Below are positions 45,027 to 55,351 of a DNA stretch of 64,000 nucleotides, piece after piece (position 1 is the stretch's first letter; each line of letters starts with the position of its first letter). Under the pieces are notes generated by a model that was not told where the DNA came from, ran no database searches, and was given only the letters and a program-made list of their open reading frames with translations. Position numbers and translations under genes: made by a program. The stretch comes from RFSX01 sp965248155 (GTDB lineage: Bacteria; Bacteroidota; Bacteroidia; Chitinophagales; Saprospiraceae): NCBI GenBank assembly GCA_965248155.1, contig CBDFIO010000001.1, positions 930,001 to 994,000 on the forward strand. The letters run 5' to 3'.

Positions 45027-47783
45027 ATGAAATACAATTTTATCCTCGCAATTCTTTTTATCGGGTTTACATTTCCATTATGCAGCCAGGCAACGATACA
45101 AGGAATAGTTTCTGATAATAAAGAAAATTTAGTGAGCGCTACAGTAGTCCTGCTTTCAGAAAAAGACTCCACACTTACAGGCTTTGGTCTAACCAATAAT
45201 AAAGGTCTATTCCGGTTACATGACATTAATTCAGGAGAATATCTCCTTCAGGTAACTTATTTAGGTTATGAACAGTTATCTAAAAAAATTCTAGTTCCTG
45301 AAAATCAAGGGACAGTAGACCTTGGAGTCTTTACCCTTCAGCAAACCGCATCGCAAATAGACCAAGTTACAATTGAAGGTGAACGAGCGCCTATTCAGGT
45401 CAAGAAAGATACAATAGAATATAATGCAGATGCATTTAAAACACAACCGAACGACGTCGTTGAAGATTTATTAAAAAGATTACCCGGGGTTGAAGTAGAA
45501 AGTGATGGCAGTATAAAAGCGCAAGGTGAAGATGTTGAACAAGTTCTCGTCGATGGGAAAGAGTTTTTTGGGAAGGATCCTAAAATAGCAACTAGAAACC
45601 TACCTGCAGATGCTGTTGAAAAAGTTCAGATTTATGATAAAAAGTCGGATATGGCGGAATTCTCTGGTGTTGATGATGGCGAAAGAGAGAAGACAATCAA
45701 CCTTGAATTAAAAGAAGATAGAAAGAATGGAACCTTTGGTAGCCTGACTGCAGGATATGGAACAGAAGAAAGATATAATGGACGTTTATCGCTTAACCGA
45801 TTCTCATCGAAAATGCAATTGTCTGCAATTGGAAATTTCAACAATGTGAATGAGCAAGGATTTTCTGTTAATGATTATATAAGTTTTATGGGAGGTATGG
45901 GAAATTTTTCGGGAGGCGGCCGAAACTCCGGAATTCCTATTTCCAGTGGTCTTAGCAATGGATTTGTAGATACAAAAGCAGGGGGCTTGAATTTGAATTA
46001 CGATTTAAGCTCTAAGACTGAACTTTCTATTAGCTATTTTCTAAACGCAATTGATAATTCAATTAATGAAAGCAGCACAAGAGAGAATTTCCTTGATGAG
46101 GGCAGTTATATTACAAGTGACCTTGGTGATCAATTTAATACATCGGATAATCACAGGGTTAATTTTAGAATAGAGCATGAAATAGATTCAACTCAGGAAC
46201 TAAGAATCAATACAAGCTTTATCAATAATAATGGCTTATTAAACAGCATTAGCAACAGTGTCATATATGATACTTCGAACGAGATTGAAAATACAGTTGA
46301 CAGAACGTATGATTCCACAGGAGATAACTTAAACGTTTCAGGATCAGCACTGTATCGGAAGAAAATTGGAAATGGGGGAAAGAGTACCTTCACTTTAAGA
46401 GGATCCTTGAATCAAGCGGATAGTAATACTGATGCAAATCTTGACTCTAACAGTGAGTTTTTTCCTGATGATCCAATAAGAAATTTTTCAGAAATTCTGG
46501 TTCAGAACCAACTTCAAAATGACGATAAAACAAATTATCGATTTGAAGGAGCATTTGTAAGACCGATTAAAGGCAATAATTTCATTGAATTCAAGTACAT
46601 CAGACAAAATTTTAATGACGAGATTATTCGCGACGTTTATGATGACCTGAGCGGAGACCTTGTGTTAAATGAACCACTCAGCAGTCACTACACCAGAGAT
46701 TTTGTTTATGACAGAATATCTGCAGCCATCCATATGAATTCTGAAAAATCACAGTTGACCATGGAAGGAGCAATCCAAAATTCTGGAATGGATGGAGACA
46801 TAATATCAGAGAATCTCTTAATAGAAAAAAATACTTTTAGAGTATTACCAAGACTTAGCTGGAGATACGAATTGGGTCAATCTCATAACATCAGATTCAG
46901 ATATAGTACGAGTGTAAGAGAGCCTTCATTAAGCCAATTGCAACCAATAACAGATAATACAGACCCACAAAACATCTATATAGGTAATCCTGATTTGGTT
47001 CCTGAATATTCACATCGTGTCAGATTGAATTATGTGAATTATGATCAGTTTTCTTTCAGAAGCTTCTTTGCTTTTATTAATGCCAGCTACACGAAAAATA
47101 ACATAACAAATAAAACGACTAAAGAAGTTGGAAGACAAATATATCAATCTGTAAATGTGGACTACAACCTTAATTTGTCAGGTTCACTTTCTTTTGGTAC
47201 ACCTATCCGAGCGTTAGGCATTAAGACAAATATCCGAACGCGATTTGGAATGCAAACAGGACCTATATTTTTAAATGATACTGAGACAGACAGAAATAGT
47301 TACAATGGGAATATATTTACCAGTATTGAGAATCGGAAAAAAGAGGTGATAGATTGGGAATTAGGTGGTTCCTGGGGATACAATGTTACCAATTACCAGG
47401 AAAGCAACACCCAGAATCAAAAATACTTTAATCAAAGTGTATACGCAGATTTTACATATAATTTGAAAAATTCTTTTTCCCTTGAAACAAATATGGATGT
47501 GAATTTTTATTCCGAACAAGCTTTCGGTGAGGAACAAATTATTCCTATTTGGAAAGCCAGTATTTCAAAATACATTCTTAAAGATCAACGTGGTGAATTA
47601 AAATTATCTGTCTTTGATATTCTAAACCAAAACTTGGGAATAGAAAGGAATAGTAATTTGAATTATATTGAAAATTCCGAGGTTGTATCCTTAAGTCGTT
47701 TTTTCCTGCTGTCCTTCACTTATAGTATAAAAAAAGCAGGACAAAGTTCAGGAAAATCCAGAGTTATGTTTTCCAGAGGATAA
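45027..47783 (+). CDS. Outer-membrane beta-barrel (TonB-receptor-like) protein
   Basis: 918 aa from the ATG at 45027, which opens a signal peptide (KYNFILAILFIGFTFPLCSQ). CarboxypepD_reg-like domain (about 22-105), plug with VEDLLKRLPGVEVESDG and EQVLVDGKEFFGKDPKIA, and a long beta-barrel of the OMP_b-brl_3 type to the end. Intact, unlike the related protein at 4017-6466. Pairs with the GLPGLI gene. Imports or assembles an unknown substrate; TonB dependence is likely but no TonB box is obvious. Confidence 0.9.
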   Translation: MKYNFILAILFIGFTFPLCSQATIQGIVSDNKENLVSATVVLLSEKDSTLTGFGLTNNKGLFRLHDINSGEYLLQVTYLGYEQLSKKILVPENQGTVDLGVFTLQQTASQIDQVTIEGERAPIQVKKDTIEYNADAFKTQPNDVVEDLLKRLPGVEVESDGSIKAQGEDVEQVLVDGKEFFGKDPKIATRNLPADAVEKVQIYDKKSDMAEFSGVDDGEREKTINLELKEDRKNGTFGSLTAGYGTEERYNGRLSLNRFSSKMQLSAIGNFNNVNEQGFSVNDYISFMGGMGNFSGGGRNSGIPISSGLSNGFVDTKAGGLNLNYDLSSKTELSISYFLNAIDNSINESSTRENFLDEGSYITSDLGDQFNTSDNHRVNFRIEHEIDSTQELRINTSFINNNGLLNSISNSVIYDTSNEIENTVDRTYDSTGDNLNVSGSALYRKKIGNGGKSTFTLRGSLNQADSNTDANLDSNSEFFPDDPIRNFSEILVQNQLQNDDKTNYRFEGAFVRPIKGNNFIEFKYIRQNFNDEIIRDVYDDLSGDLVLNEPLSSHYTRDFVYDRISAAIHMNSEKSQLTMEGAIQNSGMDGDIISENLLIEKNTFRVLPRLSWRYELGQSHNIRFRYSTSVREPSLSQLQPITDNTDPQNIYIGNPDLVPEYSHRVRLNYVNYDQFSFRSFFAFINASYTKNNITNKTTKEVGRQIYQSVNVDYNLNLSGSLSFGTPIRALGIKTNIRTRFGMQTGPIFLNDTETDRNSYNGNIFTSIENRKKEVIDWELGGSWGYNVTNYQESNTQNQKYFNQSVYADFTYNLKNSFSLETNMDVNFYSEQAFGEEQIIPIWKASISKYILKDQRGELKLSVFDILNQNLGIERNSNLNYIENSEVVSLSRFFLLSFTYSIKKAGQSSGKSRVMFSRG

Positions 47784-47877
47784 TCAACGAATTATTAGTT
47801 GTCCGCCTAAGGACAAATTAAATATTAATCTTACTTTTAGGCTTCTGTTATTCAGTAGTTTATTAATCAGATTAGAT

Positions 47878-50800
47878 ATGAAATTTACTTTGATCAGAAT
47901 ATTTTTATTTCTGGCCTTCTGCAATTTTAACCATTCATTACAATCCCAAGACAATTCAATAGCACGAGAATGGAATGAAATACTTCTTGAAGCTATCCGC
48001 AATGATTTTGCGAGACCTACGGTACATGCTCGTAATTTATGGCATTGCTCTATGGCGATGTATGACCTCTGGGCTGTTTATGATGAGAAAGCTAAACCCT
48101 ATTTTTTAGGAAATACCGTTGGTGACTATACCTGCCCATTTGACAACTTTACTTTTGCAGGTGATGTGGATCTCGCTCGAAAGGAAGCTATAAGCTTTGC
48201 TATGTATAGGATTTTATCAAATCGATTCATTAACTCTCCAGGAGCTGGATTGACTATCGTAGCAATAACCGAAATAATGCAAGATCATGGATATAACATC
48301 AATAATACATCCATAGATTATCAAAGTGGAGATCCTGCGGCTTTAGGAAATTATATCGCGCAAAATATAGTTGACTTCGGACTACAGGATAATTCACAGC
48401 AACAAAACGATTACGCAAATTTATTCTACAATCCGGTCAACGATCCATTAATAGTTGAATTCCCGGGTGCCGGAATGATGAATGATCCCAATAGGTGGCA
48501 GCCATTAACTTTGCAATTGTTTATAGATCAGTCAGGTAATGTTATACCATTTAATACGCCTGACTTTTTATCACCTGAATGGGGGGAGGTTGTTCCTTTC
48601 GCATTAGCTAATGAAGATCTTACAATTTTCCAGAGAGATGGTGATGAATATTATGTTTATCATGATCCTGGATCACCACCGTTAATTTCATTGACCGAAG
48701 ACAACGAAGAATCTGATTTATTTAAACGTGAATTTGCAATGGTATCTGTATGGGGAAGCCATTTGGATCCAAGTGATGGAGTGATGGTAGATATTTCTCC
48801 GGGAACCTTAGGTAATATCGATGACTTGCCGGCATCTTACGATGAACATGCTTCCTTCTACAATTATATTGAAGGTGGAGATGCAAGCAACGGGCATGAG
48901 CTTAATCCGGTAACCGGACTACCATACGAATCCAATATAGTATCAAGAGCTGATTATGCCAGGGTTCTTGCAGAATTCTGGGCTGACGGTCCCGATTCTG
49001 AAACGCCGCCAGGTCATTGGTTTACTATACTGAATTATGTTAACGATCACCCATTAAGCAAAAGAAAATATAGAGGATTTGGCGATGACATCGAAGAACT
49101 GGAATGGGATATTAAATCTTACTTTATGCTTGCAGGTGCAATGCATGATTGTGCTATTACGGCGTGGGGTATTAAAGGTTGGTATGACTATTTGCGTCCT
49201 ATATCGGCAATAAGGTCAATGGCTGATCGAGGCCAATCCAGTGATACGAACCTGGCAAATTATGATATTGGAGGTATCCCTTTAATTCCGGGTTATATCG
49301 AGATGGTAGACGAGAATGACACATTGGTTGGCGAGAACCAAGAACATCTTAATAAGATTAAACTTTACACTTGGAAGGGACCTGAATATATTGAAGATCC
49401 AGACAATGATGTTGCAGGAGTAGGGTGGATTTTGGCGGAGAACTGGTGGCCTTACCAGAGACCGTCTTTTGTTTCTCCACCATTTGCCGGCTTCATCTCC
49501 GGACACTCTACCTATTCAAGAGCAGCAGCAGATGTATTAGCATATCTTACAGGTGATCAATTTTTCCCAGGTGGAATGGGAGAATTTATTGCTGAAAAGA
49601 ATGATTTTCTTGTGTTTGAAGATGGACCAAGTAATGATGTAATTCTTCAATGGGCTACCTACAGGGATGCATCCGACCAAACAAGCCTTTCAAGAATTTG
49701 GGGAGGAATACATCCTTCTCTGGATGATATTCCCGGAAGGCGAATAGGAATTGTAATAGCTGAAGATGTTATCTCATTGGCAGAAAATTATTTTTTCACA
49801 GACGAAGATGGTGATGGTTATTACAACTACCTTGATTGCAATGATATGGATAGCTCTATTCATCCTGACGCTATAGAAATATGTGATGGTATAGATAATA
49901 ATTGTTCAGGAATTATTGATGAAAACCTGCCGCTCTTTAGTTACTATGTTGATACAGATAATGATGGCTTTGGTAATCTAGTGATGAAAATGGATACATG
50001 CATTACCTTTCCACCTTTAGGATTTGTTGCTAACAGTTTAGATTGCAATGACAACGATTCAAATATTAATCCTGACTCACCAGAAATTTGTGATGGTATA
50101 GATAATAATTGTTCCGGAGCAATAGATGAGAACCTACCACTATTCAGCTACTACTTGGATAATGATAATGATGGCTTTGGTAATCTACTGATAAAGATGG
50201 ATACATGTATTACATTCCCACCGTTAGGATTTGTTGCCAACAGTTTGGATTGCAATGATGATGATCTAGAAATAAATCCGAATACCAGCGAAATATGTGA
50301 TGGTATAGATAATGATTGTTCGGGGATTATAGACGATGGCCTTACTATTTACACTTATTATTATGATGCCGATGGTGATGGTTTTGGTGATCTTAGCTCA
50401 CCCTTGGACACATGTTTATCTTCTCCAATTAACCAATACGTGACAAATGCTTTAGATTGTGAAGATTCAGATTTATTAATAAACCCAGACATCAATGAAG
50501 TCTGTGATGATATTGATAATGATTGCAATGGAATCATCAATGATGGTTTAGATAGATTTAGATATTATTTAGATAATGACGGTGATGGTTTTGGTGAGGA
50601 GTTCAGCTTTGTGGACACATGTATTTTTGTGGCTCCTTTTGGCTTTGTCATTGACTCTACCGATTGTGATGATGATAATGGATTAATTTATCCCGGTGCC
50701 TTGGATTTAGCCGATAATGGTATTGATGAAGATTGTTCAGGATATGATTTATATCAACAGATAAAGATTATCCCTAATCCATTTTCAGATGAACTTCGAA

Positions 50801-50997
50801 TTCAATTTGATTTCAATTCTTTAATTTCCGTTGATATATTTAGTTCAATTGGGCAACTTGTGTTTACTTCTGATCACCTTGTAGAAAATAATTTTGTAAG
50901 ACTAAACCTTAATCATTTAGAGACAGGCATATACGCATTAAGAATAAGCGACTCCGATGAACAAGAAATTTTTTCTCGTATGATTGTCAAGAACTAG
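47878..50997 (+). CDS. Vanadium-haloperoxidase-like PAP2 enzyme with MopE repeats and T9SS tail
   Basis: 1039 aa. Signal peptide, then a vanadium-dependent haloperoxidase/PAP2 domain (about 25-640). Arg lies in YQRPSFVSPPF, His in FISGHSTYSRA, and Arg/His in RIWGGIHPSLDDIPGRRIG; these are the vanadate or phosphate ligands. Five MopE-like metal-binding repeats follow (DxDGDG...LDCNDxD...EICDGIDNNCSG), ending in a type IX sorting domain (IIPNPFSDELRIQFD...). Exported by T9SS and likely surface bound. Whether it halogenates or acts as a phosphatase is not decided by the sequence. Confidence 0.88.
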   Translation: MKFTLIRIFLFLAFCNFNHSLQSQDNSIAREWNEILLEAIRNDFARPTVHARNLWHCSMAMYDLWAVYDEKAKPYFLGNTVGDYTCPFDNFTFAGDVDLARKEAISFAMYRILSNRFINSPGAGLTIVAITEIMQDHGYNINNTSIDYQSGDPAALGNYIAQNIVDFGLQDNSQQQNDYANLFYNPVNDPLIVEFPGAGMMNDPNRWQPLTLQLFIDQSGNVIPFNTPDFLSPEWGEVVPFALANEDLTIFQRDGDEYYVYHDPGSPPLISLTEDNEESDLFKREFAMVSVWGSHLDPSDGVMVDISPGTLGNIDDLPASYDEHASFYNYIEGGDASNGHELNPVTGLPYESNIVSRADYARVLAEFWADGPDSETPPGHWFTILNYVNDHPLSKRKYRGFGDDIEELEWDIKSYFMLAGAMHDCAITAWGIKGWYDYLRPISAIRSMADRGQSSDTNLANYDIGGIPLIPGYIEMVDENDTLVGENQEHLNKIKLYTWKGPEYIEDPDNDVAGVGWILAENWWPYQRPSFVSPPFAGFISGHSTYSRAAADVLAYLTGDQFFPGGMGEFIAEKNDFLVFEDGPSNDVILQWATYRDASDQTSLSRIWGGIHPSLDDIPGRRIGIVIAEDVISLAENYFFTDEDGDGYYNYLDCNDMDSSIHPDAIEICDGIDNNCSGIIDENLPLFSYYVDTDNDGFGNLVMKMDTCITFPPLGFVANSLDCNDNDSNINPDSPEICDGIDNNCSGAIDENLPLFSYYLDNDNDGFGNLLIKMDTCITFPPLGFVANSLDCNDDDLEINPNTSEICDGIDNDCSGIIDDGLTIYTYYYDADGDGFGDLSSPLDTCLSSPINQYVTNALDCEDSDLLINPDINEVCDDIDNDCNGIINDGLDRFRYYLDNDGDGFGEEFSFVDTCIFVAPFGFVIDSTDCDDDNGLIYPGALDLADNGIDEDCSGYDLYQQIKIIPNPFSDELRIQFDFNSLISVDIFSSIGQLVFTSDHLVENNFVRLNLNHLETGIYALRISDSDEQEIFSRMIVKN
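49798..50744 (+). repeat. Five MopE-type coding repeats
   Basis: Units of about 60-70 codons with DGDGFG, LDC-D-D, EICDGIDN(N/D)CSG and the IDENLP spacer. Repeats 1 to 3 share long, nearly identical nucleotide stretches (for example around 49989-50050 and 50197-50258), showing recent duplication. The last two are more diverged. Confidence 0.85.
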
Positions 50998-51073
50998 GAT
51001 AAATATGGGTTTATAGTATTTGGAATTATCTTTACTGCTTGTAATTCTTTAATAAACAGTTGACCAACATATC

Positions 51074-51967
51074 TTGATCAGAAGTAAAATAAAATTCATT
51101 GTCAATCCCTTCGCTGGCTGGTCCAGTAAAAGTCAGCTTGAGAATCTTATTAAGAACAACCTGGATCATGACAAATTCATTTACGATTATGAGGAAACAC
51201 AATCCAAAGGACATGCAATAAGGCTTGCAAGCGAAGCAGTAGAACAGGGATATGATTCAGTAATTGCATGTGGTGGAGATGGAACTGTTAATGAAGTTGC
51301 TCAATCCCTGGTTCACACTAATGTTAACTTAGGAATAATTCCTGCCGGTTCGGGTAATGGCTTTGCGATGTACATAGGATTGGGTAGAAATTATAAAAAA
51401 GCTATTCCGCTTCTAAATAATAGCCAAGCTCGAAGAATTGATTCCTGTGAAGTGAACGATCAATTTTTTATCAATCTTGCCGGAGTTGGATTTGATGCAC
51501 TTATCGCCTATAAAGCGGATACAGGGACTAAGCGGGGATTTCAAATGTATTTTGGAATGATAACAAAAGAAATGATGTCATTCAAAGCAGAGCATTTCAA
51601 AGTAAAAATCGACAATGAATATATTGAAGGTCCATTTACAACCATAGTTGTTGCAAATGCAGCTATGTATGGATACAATTTTTCAGTGGCTCCTGCAGCA
51701 GATTTGACAGATGGATTATTAGATATTGTATTTATTCATGAAGCCCCCTTATTAAGGACCCTGGCCGCATCGTGGAGAATGCTTAATAATACTTTAGAAA
51801 AAAGTTCTTTGGTTTCAATGAAAAGATCAAAAGAAGTTGAACTCGTAGTTGACAAACCCTATTTTTTCCATATTGATGGAGAGAGCTTTGAATTTGAAGA
51901 CAAACTACACTTCAAAATAAACCCACTTTCAATTAATGTTCTCTTTCCTCCCATTTATAAAAAATAA
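51074..51967 (+). CDS. Diacylglycerol/sphingosine kinase-like lipid kinase
   Basis: 297 aa of the DagK/YegS fold. KFIVNPFAGWSSK at the N terminus and the nucleotide loop ACGGDGTVNEVAQSL are diagnostic; IIPAGSGNGFA follows. It phosphorylates a membrane lipid such as diacylglycerol, though the substrate is not certain. Start is the TTG at 51074, because no ATG lies before the conserved first strand. Confidence 0.88.
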   Translation: MIRSKIKFIVNPFAGWSSKSQLENLIKNNLDHDKFIYDYEETQSKGHAIRLASEAVEQGYDSVIACGGDGTVNEVAQSLVHTNVNLGIIPAGSGNGFAMYIGLGRNYKKAIPLLNNSQARRIDSCEVNDQFFINLAGVGFDALIAYKADTGTKRGFQMYFGMITKEMMSFKAEHFKVKIDNEYIEGPFTTIVVANAAMYGYNFSVAPAADLTDGLLDIVFIHEAPLLRTLAASWRMLNNTLEKSSLVSMKRSKEVELVVDKPYFFHIDGESFEFEDKLHFKINPLSINVLFPPIYKK

Positions 51968-52048
51968 TATTTCATTGTTTAAGGTTTACATTGCTATAGC
52001 CATTTAAGCTCAATTGAATTATATTCGCCTTATAAATTTCAAGTGTAA

Positions 52049-55000
52049 ATGAAATATCTTTTTTCTTTAAGTCTTATAGTGTCTATCTGTTTAATTTCCT
52101 GTTCTGAAGAGCAACGATCTTATCCTGATGATTCTTCTCAGATTCAATTGCTTAAACTTCTTAATCCGAATCAGACCAATCTTAGATTTAACAACAAAAT
52201 TGTCGAAACAGAGCAATTAAATGCGATCACATTTGATGGTTTGTTACAAGGAGCCGGCGTTGCTACCCTGGATGTAAATAATGATGGATTAGAAGATATA
52301 TACTTTGCTTCAAATATGGAGAATGACAAACTTTTCCTCAACAAAGGAAATTTTGAATTTGAAGATATCACAACAAAAGCCGGTATTAATAATACTAAAT
52401 GGTCTACTGGTGTTGCTATCGTTGACATCAATAATGATGGTTATGATGATATATATGTTTGCAATTTCTTAAAGGACGAAGATCAGGCTCGTGCCAATGT
52501 ATTTTATATCAATAATGGAAACGGGACTTTTACGAACAGAGCACAGGAGATGGGAATTGCTGATCTAGGCTACTCAATAATGGCCAATTTCTTTGATTTG
52601 GACAGAGATGGAGACCTTGATGTATATATAGCCAATCAACCTCCAAACTCATTAAGATTGAAGTCAATTTTAAAAGGCAAAATAGATTACAAATATACAG
52701 ATCGTCTGTATCGTAATGACAATGGAAGATTCACGGACATTACTCAGAATTCCGGAATCGTCAATTACAGTTATAGTTTAAGTGCGACTTGTTTTGATTT
52801 TAACCAGGATGGATGGATGGACATCTATGTTGCATGTGATTATGATGAAGCTGATTTCCTATATAAAAACAATGGAAATGGAACATTTACAAATATTGCT
52901 GATAACGCTCTGAAGCATATGAGCAATTTTAGTATGGGAGTAGATATCGCTGATATAAATAACGACGGTCATCTTGATGTTTATGTTGCTGACATGGTTG
53001 CAGAGGATAATTTTAGACAAAAAACAAACATGAGCGGCATGGATCCGGCAAAATTCTTCATGCTTGCTGAAGCAGGATATCACTATCAATATATGTTCAA
53101 TGCGCTACAATTAAACAACGGTGACAATACATTTAGTGAAATTGCTCAAATGTCCGGTGTTTCTAATACAGATTGGAGCTGGACTCCTCTGTTCATGGAT
53201 TTTGATCAGGATGGCCTTAAGGACCTAATGGTAACAAATGGCTTGATCAAGGATATGCGAAATAAAGATTTCGAAAATTGGAGAAAAGCTTTTATGCAAC
53301 AAAAACTTGATGAAGCAGCTCAGACGGTAGATAAAAGGCTGTATGTCAATCCAATGGAGATTTCAAATAAAGCCCCAAGTTTTAAGATACCAAATTTCGT
53401 CTACCGCAATGAAGGAGGTCTCCAGTTTAAAAAATTAAGTAATGAATGGGGATTTGACGCTGCTACATGGTCACAGGGAGCCGCTTATGCTGATTTTGAT
53501 AATGATGGTGATCTTGATTTTGTCATCAATAACATGAACATGGATGCGATGATTTATCGCAATATGGCTAATGAGAACAAGCTCAATAATTATGTAACTA
53601 TCGAATTACAAGGACCTGCTAATAATATTGATGGAATAAATGCTCGAGTTGAAATATTACATGATGGAATTGAGCAGAGTCATGAAATGACTCCTTACAG
53701 AGGTTATATGTCAAGTTCTCAAAAAATTATTCATTTTGGCTTGGGACATTCATCAATGATTGAAGAAATTCGTGTCAAGTGGCATGATAATAAAATGAGT
53801 GTTCTGAAAAATATAACTGCCAATACTAATCTTAAAGTCGCTTACAAAGATGCTACGGAGACTATTTTAAGAAAGCAAGCTTCTGAAGTATTGTTTTCAA
53901 GCTTGAAAGAATCAGATGTAAAACATTCCGAAAATTATTTTGATGATTATGCCAGAGAGATATTATTACCATATAAAACTTCAACCTTAGGTCCCGTACT
54001 TGCTAAAGGAGATGTGAATGGAGATGGATATGAAGATCTATACTTAGGATCTTCTGTTGGAAACACAAGCAGTATTCTTATAAATGAAGGCAATGGACAA
54101 TTCGAAATAAAGGGAATACCTGTTTTTGAACTTGATAAAAATAAGGAAGATGGTGGAGCAATGTTCTTTGATTGTGATGGTGATGGCGATTTAGATTTAT
54201 ATGTAGCGAGTGGAGGAAATGAATTTCAAGAGGGTGCTCCTAATTATCTTGACAGGTTATATTTGAACGACGGAAGTGGGAATTTTTCAAAGTCTGATAA
54301 GCTGGAAAATACTTTTATAAGTAGTTCTGCAATATTACCATTCGATTTGGATGGAGACAATGATCTCGACCTGTTCGTCGGAGGAAGGCAAGTTCCCGGC
54401 AACTATGGAAAATCTCCGAACAGTTTTATTCTCGAAAACCATGATGGGCATTTTAAAAAAATCACAAGTACAAATTTTGACTTTCTGGAAGGCTTTGGAA
54501 TGGTAACCGACGCTAAAATCAGTGACCTTAATGGAGATGGAGTATCTGAATTAGTAATTGTAGGTGAATGGATGTCTGTTCATGTTTTTGAAATTTCAAA
54601 TGGATCACTAATTGACAAAACACTGGATTACGGAATGAGTAATACAAAAGGGTGGTGGAACACAATTGAAATTCATGATTACGATAATGATGGTGATAAA
54701 GATATTATAGCTGGAAACTTAGGCCACAACATTAAATACAAAGCTTCTCAAGAAGAACCATTCAAACTCTATGTTGATGATTTTGACAAAAACGGTAGTA
54801 ATGATGTTTACTTAGGGTATTATGAAAATGGACAATGTTTTCCTGTCAGAGGACGTCAATGCTCCTCCCAACAAATGCCTTTTGTAAAAGATAAGTTTAA
54901 AGATTACAATGAATTCGGGCTTGCAACAATCGATAAAGTTCTCGAGGATCACATTAGTGAAACCACTATTATTCAGGAAGTTCAAACTTTCTCTTCTACA

Positions 55001-55351
55001 ATTTTTGTAAACAATGGCGCATCTGGTTTTGAACCCCTGATACTTCCAAACGAAGCACAGATTTCACCAATATATGGAATTGCTATTGACGATTTTGATA
55101 AGGATGGAAAGGAAGATATATTTCTGGCCGGGAACATGTATTATCGTGAAGTTGAAACAACAAGAAGTGATGCAGGAAAAGGTTGTCTTCTAAGTTTTGG
55201 AGAAGATGGTAGCATAAACATTTCGAGAACCGATAAAACCGGTGTTTCTGCAGATCGAGATGTAAGAGATATAGCTGTGCTTAATGGCAACAATACCTCC
55301 TTACTCGTAATAGCGAATAACAATGATGCTATTCAGGTATATAAGTATTAA
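52049..55351 (+). CDS. VCBS/FG-GAP repeat lipoprotein with UnbV/ASPIC domain
   Basis: 1100 aa. Lipoprotein signal LIVSICLISCSEEQ. Many FG-GAP/VCBS blades with Ca-binding DxNxDGxxD loops (DVNNDGLED, DINNDGYDD, DRDGDLD, DFDNDGDLD) form one or two beta-propellers. An ASPIC/UnbV domain at about 530-590 (GINARVEIL ... HFGLGHSSMIEEIRVKW) interrupts them. CRTAC1-like proteins of this kind are abundant in Bacteroidota and often lie near nutrient-uptake genes, though no SusC/D pair is here. Role unknown, probably surface binding. Confidence 0.9.
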   Translation: MKYLFSLSLIVSICLISCSEEQRSYPDDSSQIQLLKLLNPNQTNLRFNNKIVETEQLNAITFDGLLQGAGVATLDVNNDGLEDIYFASNMENDKLFLNKGNFEFEDITTKAGINNTKWSTGVAIVDINNDGYDDIYVCNFLKDEDQARANVFYINNGNGTFTNRAQEMGIADLGYSIMANFFDLDRDGDLDVYIANQPPNSLRLKSILKGKIDYKYTDRLYRNDNGRFTDITQNSGIVNYSYSLSATCFDFNQDGWMDIYVACDYDEADFLYKNNGNGTFTNIADNALKHMSNFSMGVDIADINNDGHLDVYVADMVAEDNFRQKTNMSGMDPAKFFMLAEAGYHYQYMFNALQLNNGDNTFSEIAQMSGVSNTDWSWTPLFMDFDQDGLKDLMVTNGLIKDMRNKDFENWRKAFMQQKLDEAAQTVDKRLYVNPMEISNKAPSFKIPNFVYRNEGGLQFKKLSNEWGFDAATWSQGAAYADFDNDGDLDFVINNMNMDAMIYRNMANENKLNNYVTIELQGPANNIDGINARVEILHDGIEQSHEMTPYRGYMSSSQKIIHFGLGHSSMIEEIRVKWHDNKMSVLKNITANTNLKVAYKDATETILRKQASEVLFSSLKESDVKHSENYFDDYAREILLPYKTSTLGPVLAKGDVNGDGYEDLYLGSSVGNTSSILINEGNGQFEIKGIPVFELDKNKEDGGAMFFDCDGDGDLDLYVASGGNEFQEGAPNYLDRLYLNDGSGNFSKSDKLENTFISSSAILPFDLDGDNDLDLFVGGRQVPGNYGKSPNSFILENHDGHFKKITSTNFDFLEGFGMVTDAKISDLNGDGVSELVIVGEWMSVHVFEISNGSLIDKTLDYGMSNTKGWWNTIEIHDYDNDGDKDIIAGNLGHNIKYKASQEEPFKLYVDDFDKNGSNDVYLGYYENGQCFPVRGRQCSSQQMPFVKDKFKDYNEFGLATIDKVLEDHISETTIIQEVQTFSSTIFVNNGASGFEPLILPNEAQISPIYGIAIDDFDKDGKEDIFLAGNMYYREVETTRSDAGKGCLLSFGEDGSINISRTDKTGVSADRDVRDIAVLNGNNTSLLVIANNNDAIQVYKY

